A DNA stretch of 64,000 nt from Fluviicola taffensis DSM 16823 (GCF_000194605.1 NC_015321.1:4569578-4633577); one strand, 5' to 3'. Counted from the stretch's first letter, positions 43,462 to 52,915 are shown. Made by a program: numbers and translations. Notes: generated by a model from the letters alone, not told the origin.

Positions 43462-43989
43462 ATGAAAAAAGAATCTAATCACTTCGCAAAAGTATTCATT
43501 CTGTGCCTGCTCATTTTTAGTGTAAACTCAATGCAGGTAAGAAGTTTTGCCCAACGGCCTTATTTTATTCAAAAAAACCAGCAAAAAAAACACCTGTACT
43601 ACTATTACCCTCAACAGAACATCTATTTCTATCCAAAGGGAAAAGTTTATTTCATTTGGGGAAATACACAATGGAATCGAATCGTTCATCTTCCTTCTAA
43701 ATATGAGACTATTAACCGAGGAAACACTCCTAAATTCGAGTTAGTAATGGTTACAACTCATCCTTATTATTTCAATGCGGATCATAGAAAGAAGTATGCT
43801 AATTATCGTCTATTTAATAATCAAAAAAAGGAATATCATCCTAAAAAAAACAAATGGAGAAATGAATATTACGTGGAAATAAATCCAAAAACGAATCAGA
43901 AAAAGGAACTCATTATTGAGGAACATTATGTGGTTAAACATATTCCAGGTCATTTTTCGCATCCTAAACATAATGGACATAAACATTGA
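43462..43989 (+). CDS. Secreted YYYYP-motif protein, paralogue 1
   Basis: Exported basic protein of 175 residues. Signal peptide (about 1-31, ending VRSFAQ). The mature chain has the family core HLYYYYPQQNIYFYP, GKVYFIWGNTQWNRIVHLPS, VTTHPYYFNADHRKKYANY, then a Lys-rich tail ending HPKHNGHKH. It is paralogous to the next gene with conserved order of the motifs. The core YYYYPxxNvYyDp-xxVYFi resembles beta-strand repeats in secreted flavobacterial proteins. Function unknown; the His-rich end could bind metal. Confidence 0.78.
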   Translation: MKKESNHFAKVFILCLLIFSVNSMQVRSFAQRPYFIQKNQQKKHLYYYYPQQNIYFYPKGKVYFIWGNTQWNRIVHLPSKYETINRGNTPKFELVMVTTHPYYFNADHRKKYANYRLFNNQKKEYHPKKNKWRNEYYVEINPKTNQKKELIIEEHYVVKHIPGHFSHPKHNGHKH

Positions 43990-44031
43990 TTCATCAATAA
44001 AACGATTCGTTCAAGACGCTTTCTTTTTTTT

Positions 44032-44061
44032 CATTTTGAAAACAGCTTATTCAAATTGAAT
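44032..44061 (+). promoter_or_regulatory. Conserved 30-bp upstream element, copy 2
   Basis: Second copy of the element at 43289-43318, differing only at the two bases after AACAGCT (TA instead of CT). Located 147 bp before the second YYYYP start, i.e. at the same distance as copy 1. Confidence 0.55.
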
Positions 44062-44207
44062 TTAGTATCCATTTTGAAGTAAATCATTGAAAAGCAATAT
44101 CCATATATAAACAATTGATTATTAAAGATGTAAGAATCAAATTGAACTCTGACACTTATTACGGCAAGAATATTGAATAACCTAATTGAAACTTAAACAT
44201 TCAAGTC

Positions 44208-44744
44208 ATGAAAAATTTAAGCAACTATTTGGCTCCAGTTTTAGCTCTTTGTTTTTCATTCAGTCTCATGGGAAATAATTTGCACGCTCGACCAGAACAT
44301 CCTAAAAGCGGACCTCACAAACATGGGCAAAAAAAGCACAAATATTATTACTATCCGAGACAAAATGTCTATTATGATCCGTCGGATAATGTTTACTTTA
44401 TTTGGGAGAGAACTTATTGGAAACCGGTATCTCATTTACCCAGAAGACAGGTTTCGGTGACTTATTCTAGTTCTCCCAAATTCACACTTTGGATTGCTTC
44501 AACACACCCGTATTATTACAATCCAGATCACCGGAAAGTGTATCATGAATACCGTGTAGTTAGGCCAAAGCCAGCTCCAAGAGTTCGCGTTGAAAGCAAA
44601 CCCAAATCAAATATCAGTTTTCATATAGACATTAATCCAGTTGTTGTGGAACCACACCGAACAGTGGTTGTTCATGAACACCATCCTAAAAAACATCATC
44701 ACAAAGGACATGATCACGGTCATGGCAAAGGACATAGACATTAA
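44208..44744 (+). CDS. Secreted YYYYP-motif, His-rich protein, paralogue 2
   Basis: Exported 178-residue protein. Signal peptide (about 1-28, ending NLHA), then HKYYYYPRQNVYYDPSDNVY, FIWERTYWKPVSHLPRRQ and STHPYYYNPDHRKVYHEY, matching paralogue 1 in order and spacing. The C-terminus is extremely His-rich (EHHPKKHHHKGHDHGHGK), which suggests zinc, copper or nickel binding. The pair arose by tandem duplication including the upstream control region. No neighbour indicates the metal. The stop codon merges into a bidirectional terminator. Confidence 0.8.
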   Translation: MKNLSNYLAPVLALCFSFSLMGNNLHARPEHPKSGPHKHGQKKHKYYYYPRQNVYYDPSDNVYFIWERTYWKPVSHLPRRQVSVTYSSSPKFTLWIASTHPYYYNPDHRKVYHEYRVVRPKPAPRVRVESKPKSNISFHIDINPVVVEPHRTVVVHEHHPKKHHHKGHDHGHGKGHRH

Positions 44745-44782
44745 CAAAAAAGCTTCCGTTAAATTAACGGAAGCTTTTTTGT
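44744..44782. terminator. Bidirectional terminator between paralogue 2 and the mutase gene
   Basis: Perfect 19-bp inverted repeat, ACAAAAAAGCTTCCGTTAA (44744-44762) and its reverse complement (44764-44782), with A/T runs on both outer sides. It serves both converging genes; its first base is the last base of the YYYYP stop codon. Confidence 0.9.
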
Positions 44783-44785
44783 TTT

Positions 44786-46231
44786 TTAATTACATATTGT
44801 TTTTTCGGTCACCTTTAAGATTTCTCTTACTTCTTCAAGCGTTGGTGCTTCAGCATAGGTTCTTAAAACGGGTTCAGTACCAGATGCTCGAATCATCATC
44901 CAACGATTATCGTCGAAGAAAAATTTCCAACCATCAACAGTTCCAACGCTGCTAACGGTATATTTCCCAAATGATTTATACTCGTCATTACTACATTTAG
45001 CAACAATGGCTTGCTTCAAATCTTCCGTAATGTGCAAATCGTTTCTTTCAAATTTAAAAGGACCAACAATGGCATAAACTTCGTCAATCAACTGATCCAA
45101 AGTTTTACCTGATTTCGCCATATATTCCCAGATGATTAATCCCATCCAAATTCCATCCCGTTCAGGAATATGTCCTTTCACTGCAATACCTCCAGATTCT
45201 TCTCCACCTATCAGAACGTCTTCATCCACCATGATTCCAGCGATGTACTTGAATCCGATTTTTACCACTTGATATTCCAATCCGTAGTGCTCTGCTAATG
45301 TTTTTACACGTGGAGTTGTACTGAAAGCAGTAACTACTTTCCCTGTCATACCTTTATTCGTCACCAAATAATGCAACAATAACAAAATAATATGATGAGA
45401 ATCGATGAATTCACCTTTTCCATTATATAAGCCAATTCGATCAGCATCTCCATCTGTTGCTAATGCACAGTGAATATTTCCTTTAGCTAAGATGTACTTT
45501 TCTAATTCCTGTAAATTCTTTTGAATTGGCTCTGGAGCTTGTCCGTGGAATGACGGATTGTAGTCACAATGTAACAATTGAACATCAGGCAAAATACGTC
45601 TAATCACATTTTGTCCAGCTCCGTACATTGCATCATACACCAAATTCAGACCGGACTTGCGAATTGCTTCCAAGTCGAAATTTTTCTCAATATGTTGAAC
45701 ATATCGTGTTTCAAAATCAACTATTTCCAGTTTACCAGATTTTTCAAAACTGCTCAAATCCACTGATGCGTAATCAAAGGGAAGTGAATCTGGAATAATA
45801 TCTTCGATTTCCTGAACTAATTCAGGAGTTAAAGGCCCACCATAATGTGCTTTCAACTTATATCCGTTGTATGATGGCGGATTATGACTTGCAGTCAAAA
45901 TAACTCCAAGTCCACACCCCAATTGATTTGCAGCCAAAGAAATCATTGGGGTTGAGACAAATCCTTTCGACATCAACACATCAATTCCTTCATGCAAAAG
46001 TACTTTAGCGACCGTTTCCGCAAAAAGCTCCCCTGCGAAACGACAATCATGTCCCAAAGCAATTTTCGAATTCCAATCAGATTTTTTGAGCCATTGAGCA
46101 GTTGCATAAGCTACACGAGCTACATTTTCAACTGTGAATTCATCCGCGATGATTGCTCTCCAACCATCTGTTCCAAATTTTATTTTTGTTGTCAAATCAA
46201 TTCTATTTTTATGCGCCGCTACTAATCTCAT
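44786..46231 (-). CDS. Phosphoglucomutase/phosphomannomutase family enzyme
   Basis: Alpha-D-phosphohexomutase, 481 residues, interconverting hexose 1- and 6-phosphates. Active-site serine S115 in LTASHNPPSYNGYK; metal loop ATDGDADRIGLY; sugar-binding GGEESGG; phosphate-binding RASGTEPVLRTY. KFGTDGWRAII near the N-terminus is the typical beginning. It gives precursors for envelope glycans or glycogen; whether glucose, mannose or both are used cannot be told. Minus strand TATATTTG (46280-46287) is a likely -7 box 48 bases upstream. Single-gene transcript ending at the shared terminator. Confidence 0.95.
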   Translation of the reverse strand: MRLVAAHKNRIDLTTKIKFGTDGWRAIIADEFTVENVARVAYATAQWLKKSDWNSKIALGHDCRFAGELFAETVAKVLLHEGIDVLMSKGFVSTPMISLAANQLGCGLGVILTASHNPPSYNGYKLKAHYGGPLTPELVQEIEDIIPDSLPFDYASVDLSSFEKSGKLEIVDFETRYVQHIEKNFDLEAIRKSGLNLVYDAMYGAGQNVIRRILPDVQLLHCDYNPSFHGQAPEPIQKNLQELEKYILAKGNIHCALATDGDADRIGLYNGKGEFIDSHHIILLLLHYLVTNKGMTGKVVTAFSTTPRVKTLAEHYGLEYQVVKIGFKYIAGIMVDEDVLIGGEESGGIAVKGHIPERDGIWMGLIIWEYMAKSGKTLDQLIDEVYAIVGPFKFERNDLHITEDLKQAIVAKCSNDEYKSFGKYTVSSVGTVDGWKFFFDDNRWMMIRASGTEPVLRTYAEAPTLEEVREILKVTEKTICN

Positions 46232-46279
46232 ACCGCCTTACCTTTAGAGATTCCACAGCTTTGGTGCAAGTGTTGGGTT

Positions 46280-46287
46280 CAAATATA
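46280..46287 (-). promoter_or_regulatory. -7 box of the phosphohexomutase gene
   Basis: Minus strand TATATTTG, exact TAnnTTTG match; no TTG seen at the usual -33 distance. Confidence 0.4.
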
Positions 46288-46351
46288 GTTAATGTGATGT
46301 TTCTAAGTTCGAAACATTGATTAGAATTACATTAAATAAGTACTAAATCGA

Positions 46352-47332
46352 TTATTCTTTCATCCAAATACGTGTATTGAGATTCAAATCTTCAATAATT
46401 CCGGTCATTAGTTTCATCATTGTGATAATAATTCGATAGTCTTCCTCCTTGAGTAGACTTCCAAAAACGGATGGTTCAAACAAATCCATATTGTTGAAAA
46501 CAGCAATGTAAACCTGGTTATTCCGAAATGAGATTGCAACTTTAAAATGAATTTTATTCCCCATCTCAACTAGTCTTTCCATCATAGAAGGAGTTAAGAT
46601 ATACCGACACTCCTGCTCATCCGTACTGTATACGGCAAATTTATTTTCAAATTCAGGGTTTTCCAATTTCACAAGATTTCCAGTTCGACTTGGGTTCCAT
46701 TTCTGAAATCTTCGTCCGATTCTCCCAAAGAAACGCTCCATGTAATCCACATCAATGATAGTTTCTCCATTGAAATTCTTGTGAAAATCGCTGACAAATA
46801 ACATCCCTTTAAAAATGGTGTGCCAGTGTTCCTGACGATTTCCGTTTTTATCTCTTGTTACCGTTTTATACTCCGTATGAATTTCTCCAAAGGCAAAATC
46901 AGTCAAATCAAACTTTCCTGAAATGGTATCTTCTGCTTTGTATCGATCGTAACGTTGAGAGAAGATTCGGCTTTCAGTATACTTATCAATTAATTCCTTA
47001 TTCGGCTCGTAGTGCAATCTTTCATCTACGAATTTCACCACAGTCGGAATGACTTTCCCTTTAAACTGTTCTTTAAAATACTTATAGAAACGACTATAGC
47101 TTGTACCTAGAAAAATCGCGGAACCAACCAAAATTAAACCCGCAGCGATTAATGCCACAAACATTGAATCGGGATTTACAATGAAAACGGCTAAAGGTAT
47201 TCCTATGAAAAGCGCCAGACAAATCAAAAAATGTTTCCAGAACTTTTTAGTAAATGATTTTCTTTCAGCTTCCAAAACACTTAAATCCCCAGCAATCATG
47301 TCTGCCTGAAGTTGTGCAAAATTAATATCCAT
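46352..47332 (-). CDS. DUF3137 membrane protein
   Basis: 326-residue membrane protein of the DUF3137 family as I recall it. Two adjacent membrane helices (about 32-50 and 56-75) follow an amphipathic N-terminus; the large soluble part contains FGEIHTEYKTVTRDKNGN, GMLFVSDFHKNF, EFENKFAVYSTDEQECRYIL, KVAISFRNNQVYIAVFNN. It directly follows a lemA gene (9 bases), a very common pairing. Function of the pair is unknown. Confidence 0.85.
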   Translation of the reverse strand: MDINFAQLQADMIAGDLSVLEAERKSFTKKFWKHFLICLALFIGIPLAVFIVNPDSMFVALIAAGLILVGSAIFLGTSYSRFYKYFKEQFKGKVIPTVVKFVDERLHYEPNKELIDKYTESRIFSQRYDRYKAEDTISGKFDLTDFAFGEIHTEYKTVTRDKNGNRQEHWHTIFKGMLFVSDFHKNFNGETIIDVDYMERFFGRIGRRFQKWNPSRTGNLVKLENPEFENKFAVYSTDEQECRYILTPSMMERLVEMGNKIHFKVAISFRNNQVYIAVFNNMDLFEPSVFGSLLKEEDYRIIITMMKLMTGIIEDLNLNTRIWMKE

Positions 47333-47341
47333 GAATATGAT

Positions 47342-47860
47342 TTAGTCGTTGAATTTCAAATACTGCTTCTTCTCCATCTTATTGTTCTTTGCAATAAGGG
47401 ACGACGGAAATTGAAGTACAGCATTGTTGAAAATTTCGATAGACATATTGTAGGTTCTTCTTGCTGCAGCCAATTGTTCTTCCATTTCATTCATACTTCG
47501 TTGAAGCATCATAAATTGGTCGCTCGCTTTTAAATCTGGATACGCTTCCGCTTTGATTAAAAACTGACTAAATTGACTCTGAAGTTCATGATTTCCCTGT
47601 GCTAATGTTTCTGTATCTCTTGAACCAGATCGTAAGGCTGTCAATTTTTCCAATAATTCTTTTTCATGAGTCATATATCCACTCACACAAGATGTTAATT
47701 GAGGGATTAAATCAAACCGTTTTTTGAGCATGACATCCACAGAAGCAAAAGCATTTTCAACTTGATTTTCTTTAGCAATTAGTCCATTTTTGATTACAAT
47801 AACCGTAATAACAGGAACGAGAACAGCAACAGTTAGTGAAATCACTATAATTAATAACAT
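47342..47860 (-). CDS. lemA: LemA family protein
   Basis: 172-residue LemA protein: one N-terminal membrane helix (3-22) and a long helical domain with the family signature NGLIAKENQVENAFASVDVM, KKRFDLIPQLTSCVSGYM, HEKELLEKLTALRSG, and ASDQFMMLQRSMNEMEEQLA, AARRTYNMSIEIFNNAV. LemA proteins are predicted to have the short N-terminus outside and the helical domain facing the cytoplasm or periplasm; function is not established. First gene of a two-gene operon with DUF3137. Confidence 0.93.
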   Translation of the reverse strand: MLLIIVISLTVAVLVPVITVIVIKNGLIAKENQVENAFASVDVMLKKRFDLIPQLTSCVSGYMTHEKELLEKLTALRSGSRDTETLAQGNHELQSQFSQFLIKAEAYPDLKASDQFMMLQRSMNEMEEQLAAARRTYNMSIEIFNNAVLQFPSSLIAKNNKMEKKQYLKFND

Positions 47861-48058
47861 AGAAGCATTTTTTGTCGAAGATAATCAGAAGTGAAAAAAC
47901 ACTCTGAAATTTTGGTCATTTTTTAATCCTCAAACAGTACTAATTGATCTAATTATAGAAAAATCGTTCGTTAATTTATAACATCATCTCTATTTTCATA
48001 GCAATCTTATCACTATATTCCTTCATTTTTAGAAAAATCCATCACAAAAAGAAGTCCA

Positions 48059-48997
48059 ATGATCAAACAGACAAGTGGTTTCACTGATAAAATAACCAAT
48101 TCAGGAACAGAACAAGCTATTTTCCATACTATTTTTCAATCAGAAGAGAAACCTCTAAAAGCTACCATACTTATCTTACATGGAATGCAGGAGCATAGCG
48201 GGCGTTATATTGAATTTGCAAATTTTCTTGCTGAAAGCGGATATGCTGTTTTGACTTATGATCATGCAGGACATGGGAAAACGGCAGCTTCCAAATCTCA
48301 TCATGGTTATTTTCATTCAAACAATGCTGCCAAACGCGTAGTAGATGATGCCGAAAAAATGGCAGAGTTACTTGAACAGGAGTTTCCATCGATACCGCAT
48401 TTTGTTCTCGGGCATTCTATGGGATCTTTTATAACAAGATGCTTGCTACAACAAGCCCATCATCGATTTGATGGTGCTATTATTGTTGGAACAGGTGGAA
48501 AGCAAGCCATTGCTCCTATAGCCCGATTTGTATTTTCTATCCTAAACACACTGACTCCTCAAAAAAGGAGCATAAAACTTAATCGTTTTTTTAATAATTT
48601 GAACAATAAACGTTTCAAAGGTGATTCATCTGAAACACGCTGGCTAAGTGTGAACAAGGAGAATCAACGCGCTTTTGTGAAGGATGAACTTTGTGGCATT
48701 CCATTTACCAACAATGGGTTTCACACCTTACTCACATTAAACATCAAATCAACAAGAAATGATTGGGCGAGTAACATATCCAAGAAACTACCATTTCTAT
48801 TTGTAAGTGGCGCAGAAGATCCCATTGGGGATTTTAGCAAAGGAGTTACTAAAACGGTTGAAAACATGAAGAAAGAAGGATTTTCAAATACCAGTTTATT
48901 GCTATATCCTAAAATGAGGCATGAAATTTTGAATGAAGATATCAAACATCAGGTTTTTCAAGATATCCAAAACTGGTTGGATGAACGGTTGGTCTAA
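48059..48997 (+). CDS. Alpha/beta hydrolase, monoglyceride-lipase-like
   Basis: Cytoplasmic serine hydrolase of the S33/Hydrolase_4 group, 312 residues. The oxyanion-hole motif ILHGMQEHSGRY is the hallmark of monoglyceride lipase; the nucleophile is S120 in VLGHSMGSF; the acid is the Asp of VSGAEDPIGD, and the base the His of YPKMRHEILNE. TYDHAGHGKT marks the second conserved loop. No signal peptide. Expected to release fatty acids from monoacylglycerols or lysophospholipids. Single gene; a hairpin follows but it is better paired for the opposite strand. Confidence 0.92.
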   Translation: MIKQTSGFTDKITNSGTEQAIFHTIFQSEEKPLKATILILHGMQEHSGRYIEFANFLAESGYAVLTYDHAGHGKTAASKSHHGYFHSNNAAKRVVDDAEKMAELLEQEFPSIPHFVLGHSMGSFITRCLLQQAHHRFDGAIIVGTGGKQAIAPIARFVFSILNTLTPQKRSIKLNRFFNNLNNKRFKGDSSETRWLSVNKENQRAFVKDELCGIPFTNNGFHTLLTLNIKSTRNDWASNISKKLPFLFVSGAEDPIGDFSKGVTKTVENMKKEGFSNTSLLLYPKMRHEILNEDIKHQVFQDIQNWLDERLV

Positions 48998-49001
48998 AAA
49001 T

Positions 49002-49033
49002 AAAAATCCCTCCGCCGTAGCAGAAGGATTTTT
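49002..49033 (-). terminator. Rho-independent terminator of the aminotransferase gene
   Basis: Minus strand AAAAATCCTTCTGC / GCGGAGGGATTTTT form a 14-bp stem with two G-U pairs and a 4-base loop, ending in a T run. The plus-strand RNA has mismatches instead of G-U, so the main direction is minus, 20 bases after the rocD stop. Confidence 0.75.
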
Positions 49034-49052
49034 ACAATTACTTTATTGCATA

Positions 49053-50294
49053 TTACTTCTTAAACTCAAGAATCGTTTTTTCAATGATTGCAACACATTC
49101 CATCAATTGCTCTTCGGTCATAACCAATGGTGGTGCAAAGCGAATGATATTTCCATGAGTTGGTTTAGCCAACAAACCGTTGTTTTTCAATTCCACACAC
49201 AAATTCCAAGCAGTTTTACTATCTTCTGTGTCATTTACAATGATTGCATTCAACAATCCTTTTCCACGCACTTTTAGAATCAAATCCGACTTTTCGATGA
49301 TACGATTCATTTCTGCTCGGAATAATTGCCCCAATCGTTCAGAATTTTCAGCTAATTTTTCGTCTTTCACGACTTCTAATGCAGCAACCGCCACTTTTGC
49401 CGCCAATGGATTTCCTCCAAAAGTTGACCCGTGTTGACCTGGTTTGATCACCATCATGATATTGTCATTGGCAAAAACTGCAGAAACTGGATAAACTCCT
49501 CCTGAAATTGCTTTTCCAAGAATTAAGATATCTGGTTTTACATTTTCATGATCAACAGCCAATAGTTTTCCTGTTCGTGCAATTCCAGTTTGAACTTCAT
49601 CAGCGATAAACAAAATATTATTCTTCGAACAAATTTCTTTTGCCCCAGCCAAATAACCTTCTGCGGGAACATATACTCCAGCCTCTCCTTGAATAGGTTC
49701 TACTAAAAAACCGATGATATTTGGTTGTTTCGCTGCCTCAGCTAATGCGTCTAGATCATTGTATGGAATACGAATAAATCCTGGAGTAAACGGTCCGAAA
49801 TTGGTATTTGCATCCGGGTCACTCGAGAAAGAGATGATGGTTGTTGTTCTACCGTGGAAATTTTGCTCACACACAATAATTTGCGCTTGATTTTCAGCAA
49901 CACCTTTCTTTTCATATCCCCATTTACGCGCAATCTTGATAGCCGTTTCCACTGCCTCAGCCCCCGTATTCATTGGAAGAACTTTATCGAAACCAAAATA
50001 GTCGGTTACGAATTTTTCATAAACACCCAATGTATCGTTGTAAAATGCGCGTGAGGTTAAGGTCAATGTTTGAGCCTGATCCGTTAATGCTTTTACAATT
50101 TTCGGGTGACAATGCCCTTGATTTACAGCTGAATATGCTGAAAGGAAATCAAAGTATTTTTTTCCTTCAACGTCCCAAACATAAACCCCTTCTCCTTTTG
50201 CAAGAACGACTGGAAGCGGATGATAATTGTGCGCTCCATAACGATCTTCTAATTGCATCAATTCCTCTGATGACAATTTGTCTACTGCTACCAT
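49053..50294 (-). CDS. rocD: Ornithine aminotransferase
   Basis: PLP-dependent class III aminotransferase converting ornithine and 2-oxoglutarate into glutamate semialdehyde and glutamate. About 413 residues. Signature parts: [67 protein letters not shown] as [21 protein letters not shown], and the PLP lysine in [27 protein letters not shown]. The frame extends to 50321, but ATG 50294 ([11 protein letters not shown]) fits the family best. An arginase-family gene at 62.2 kb could feed it ornithine, if that enzyme acts on arginine. Confidence 0.95.
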   Translation of the reverse strand: MVAVDKLSSEELMQLEDRYGAHNYHPLPVVLAKGEGVYVWDVEGKKYFDFLSAYSAVNQGHCHPKIVKALTDQAQTLTLTSRAFYNDTLGVYEKFVTDYFGFDKVLPMNTGAEAVETAIKIARKWGYEKKGVAENQAQIIVCEQNFHGRTTTIISFSSDPDANTNFGPFTPGFIRIPYNDLDALAEAAKQPNIIGFLVEPIQGEAGVYVPAEGYLAGAKEICSKNNILFIADEVQTGIARTGKLLAVDHENVKPDILILGKAISGGVYPVSAVFANDNIMMVIKPGQHGSTFGGNPLAAKVAVAALEVVKDEKLAENSERLGQLFRAEMNRIIEKSDLILKVRGKGLLNAIIVNDTEDSKTAWNLCVELKNNGLLAKPTHGNIIRFAPPLVMTEEQLMECVAIIEKTILEFKK

Positions 50295-50494
50295 AATATT
50301 CCTTTTTAAAGCTACTTTCACTCGTCACGGAGAGCAATCATCCTTTCCTCATTTGCAGTCGCAGGAGAGAAATCATCCTTGGGAAAAGCAAAGATAGGTA
50401 AATATTCATTTTTAAAAAAGACCAATATTCAATCGAAGTTGTTCAAATCAATCTCTGTGGGCAAAATTGATCAAAAACGAACACTTTTATTTCT

Positions 50495-50502
50495 TAACTT
50501 TG
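50495..50502 (+). promoter_or_regulatory. -7 box of the desaturase gene
   Basis: TAACTTTG, exact TAnnTTTG match, 26 bases before the GTG at 50529; a TTG lies at 50467-50469 (25 bp spacer, longer than usual). It indicates that the longer frame starting at 50379 is not translated. Confidence 0.55.
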
Positions 50503-50528
50503 TAATTATATCCAAAATCAAATTAGTC

Positions 50529-51596
50529 GTGAAAAAAGTTCAGTTTTCTAAGCCTCAGGGCGAATTCTTTTCCTCACTGAGAAAATCGGTTCAGAATTAT
50601 TTTGATGAAAATCAACTAGAAACTTCTGGAAATTGGAAATTGTATTTAAAGACAACCATCATTATCACAACATACATTGCTATTTATTGTTCAATCATGT
50701 TGCTTCCAATTCCAGGATATGTTGCGCTTCTTTTATCCGCATCATTAGGATTTGTTCAGGCATTGGTTGGTTTTAATATCATGCACGATGCTAACCACGA
50801 AGCTTTCTCTAGCAATAAAAATGTCAATTATTTCTTTGGTCTTTCCATGAACGCTCTGGGAAGTGATGCATTTATGTGGAAACAAAAACACAATTTAGTT
50901 CACCATACTTATACGAACATTGATGGAATTGATGACGATATTTCGAAGACTCCATTTTTACGTATGAGCGAAACACAACCACGTTATAAGGCACATCGTT
51001 TTCAACACATTTACTTGCCATTCTTGTATGGCATTTCTACTATTTACTGGGTTTTGGTAAAGGATTTTCAAGATTATATTACAGGTTCACGTTTCAATGT
51101 AGAGGTTGGAAAGATGAAACCAATTGATCATGTGATGTTTTGGACAACGCGTATTATCTATTTCGGGTTGTATTTGGTTCTTCCATCGTTTGTTTGGGGA
51201 ATCGGTTGGACTATTCTTGGTTTCACGTTGATGCACATGATGCTTGGATTAACGATGTCATTTGTTTTTCAATTGGCTCATGTGGTTGAAAATGTGGAAT
51301 TTGAACACGCAGAAGATGAATCATTGATGGTTGAAAATGAATGGGCTGTACATCAATTAGCTACAACGAGTGATTTCGCGGTTGACAACAAATTAGTAAG
51401 CTGGTTAGTTGGCGGCTTGAACTTTCAAGTTGAACATCACCTTTTTCCACGCATTTCACATGTTCATTACCCAGAAATTCAGAAAATTGTAGCAAAAACT
51501 TGTGCTGAATTTGGAGTTACCTACTATTCATACACAAGTACTGGTGAAGCAATAGCTTCTCATTTCAGACACATGAAACGTTTGGGGAAAGAATAA
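50529..51596 (+). CDS. Membrane fatty acid desaturase
   Basis: Integral-membrane di-iron acyl-lipid/acyl-CoA desaturase, 355 residues. Three His boxes hold the metals: MHDANHEAF, KHNLVHHTYTN, and FQVEHHLFPRISH; the long spacing and last box are those of the linoleoyl-CoA/DesA3-like front-end group. Membrane helices lie around residues 40-60, 70-85, 160-180 and 215-245. An open frame starts 150 bases earlier, at 50379, but its first 50 residues are basic and unrelated to the family, and a -7 box lies inside it, so I start at GTG 50529 (KKVQFSKPQGEFF). No cytochrome b5 domain. Membrane fluidity control in the cold is inferred from the family. Confidence 0.92.
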   Translation: MKKVQFSKPQGEFFSSLRKSVQNYFDENQLETSGNWKLYLKTTIIITTYIAIYCSIMLLPIPGYVALLLSASLGFVQALVGFNIMHDANHEAFSSNKNVNYFFGLSMNALGSDAFMWKQKHNLVHHTYTNIDGIDDDISKTPFLRMSETQPRYKAHRFQHIYLPFLYGISTIYWVLVKDFQDYITGSRFNVEVGKMKPIDHVMFWTTRIIYFGLYLVLPSFVWGIGWTILGFTLMHMMLGLTMSFVFQLAHVVENVEFEHAEDESLMVENEWAVHQLATTSDFAVDNKLVSWLVGGLNFQVEHHLFPRISHVHYPEIQKIVAKTCAEFGVTYYSYTSTGEAIASHFRHMKRLGKE

Positions 51597-51616
51597 AATT
51601 CTATTCTAAAATCCAG

Positions 51617-52795
51617 TTATTTATTCAGCAAAAAATCCACTTCCCATGGAGTCTGAAAATAATGTTTCCGGAACCAAATTTCAAAAGCTGGATCTAAAAA
51701 TTCATAGATTCCCGTTTCATCTTTCAAAATCATGTCTCGACCTTCGAGAACCAATCGGTTTTTCGAAACGTTTCTAGGTGTTCCCAATCCATAATTGCGC
51801 ATAACATCGGTTGATGTCAATTGTTTTTCCCGCTGATGAATGGCCTTCAGCAAGTTGATTTGAGTTGTGCTCATCCCTTCTATCTCTCTTTGATAGAGAG
51901 GTTGATTGGCAAAGATGAGCTCCGTTAGTGCAATTTGAATAACTTGTTTATCCACAGACTCCAAACGACTCTGATTCCAGACATAATGAGACAATTGCTG
52001 TACGTACCACGAATGATTTTTCATCAGACGCGGGATAATCGTAGCGATCTCTTTTGAAATTTGTTTACCTGTCTTTTTGAAACTTGATTGAATGAATTTA
52101 ACCCAAGCTTCTTCTTTGATTTTGGGCAATAACATTAAATCTCCGAAGCGGTAAAAAGGTTTCGATGGATTATTGAATATTTCCTCCAACATGTGTCGTT
52201 TACTTCCAAAAAGGCAGTATGAAACTAATTTTTGGCGCTGCCAGATTGCGCGCATCTTCTTTTCTAGCGGCTCGTAACCTACTAAATTTGTCAGGTTCTG
52301 AAACTCATCCAGACAAATCACCATTCGAATCCCTTTTTCTTTTGCAATTCGCTCAGGAAGGTTCAAAATTTCATCTGCAAACTCGTGTACTTTTTCGTGT
52401 TGGTATTTAATATTGAAATCTAAATGAGGATTAATTCCAACATTAACTGTTGGCACTAAATTGGATAAAAAACTCTTAGTATCGGCAAGCCAATCCTCCC
52501 ATTTGGTAGAAGTCGCCTTAATCACTTCACGTGTAAATAACTCAAAGAATTCTACTTCGTTATTGACAGTAAACAAATCGAGTAACACTGTTTTGCATTT
52601 TTTTTCGGATTGATTGATATCACTAATAACACGCTCTACCAAAGACGATTTCCCCCATCTACGCGGTGAAATAAGAATCGTACTGATTCCACCCATTAAG
52701 TTTTGTTTTAACCTATATGCTTCATCTTCTCGATTCGTATATGCTTCTGTACTTACTGTATTTCCGAAAATAAATGGTGAATAGATTTCTTTCAT
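51617..52795 (-). CDS. AAA ATPase of the archaeal-type ATPase family
   Basis: Cytoplasmic P-loop ATPase, about 392 residues, of the PF01637/AAA_14-like group. The beginning IFGNTVSTEAYTNREDEA is the typical entry; Walker A is ISPRRWGKSSL (42-52); Walker B is MVICLDEFQNL; sensor-like CLFGSKRHML follows, and the C-terminal part (STDVMRNYGLGTPRNVSKN, FLDPAFEIWF) is a winged-helix DUF234-like end. Such genes are scattered across bacteria and archaea, often mobile or near toxins, and have no settled function. The start ATG 52795 is preferred over TTG 52804. Its promoter lies within a 22-bp inverted repeat. Confidence 0.9.
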   Translation of the reverse strand: MKEIYSPFIFGNTVSTEAYTNREDEAYRLKQNLMGGISTILISPRRWGKSSLVERVISDINQSEKKCKTVLLDLFTVNNEVEFFELFTREVIKATSTKWEDWLADTKSFLSNLVPTVNVGINPHLDFNIKYQHEKVHEFADEILNLPERIAKEKGIRMVICLDEFQNLTNLVGYEPLEKKMRAIWQRQKLVSYCLFGSKRHMLEEIFNNPSKPFYRFGDLMLLPKIKEEAWVKFIQSSFKKTGKQISKEIATIIPRLMKNHSWYVQQLSHYVWNQSRLESVDKQVIQIALTELIFANQPLYQREIEGMSTTQINLLKAIHQREKQLTSTDVMRNYGLGTPRNVSKNRLVLEGRDMILKDETGIYEFLDPAFEIWFRKHYFQTPWEVDFLLNK

Positions 52796-52837
52796 CTCAA
52801 TCAATTTTTATTAAAAATAATGAAATATTACCAAATG

Positions 52838-52915
52838 GTATTATACTCAAAGGTACAATATTATCACTCTCAATTATTTTGTTGTATTTCATGATTGTAC
52901 CTTTAAGTATAATAC
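52838..52915. promoter_or_regulatory. 22-bp inverted repeat carrying the ATPase promoter
   Basis: Arms 52838-52859 and 52894-52915 match as reverse complements at 21 of 22 positions, with a 34-bp spacer. The left arm contains TACCTTTG (minus, 52848-52855), an exact -7 box for the ATPase gene; the right arm contains TACCTTTA facing away. Related words AAAGGTATAAT and GGTATTAT recur around it. Looks like an autoregulated control region or a small mobile palindrome. Confidence 0.55.

Noticed and set aside
52797..52892. 31-codon frame ending 1 base before the AAA ATPase start (a possible coupled leader peptide)
   Set aside because: Its ATG lies upstream of the -7 box that would drive the ATPase, so the likely transcript does not contain its start.
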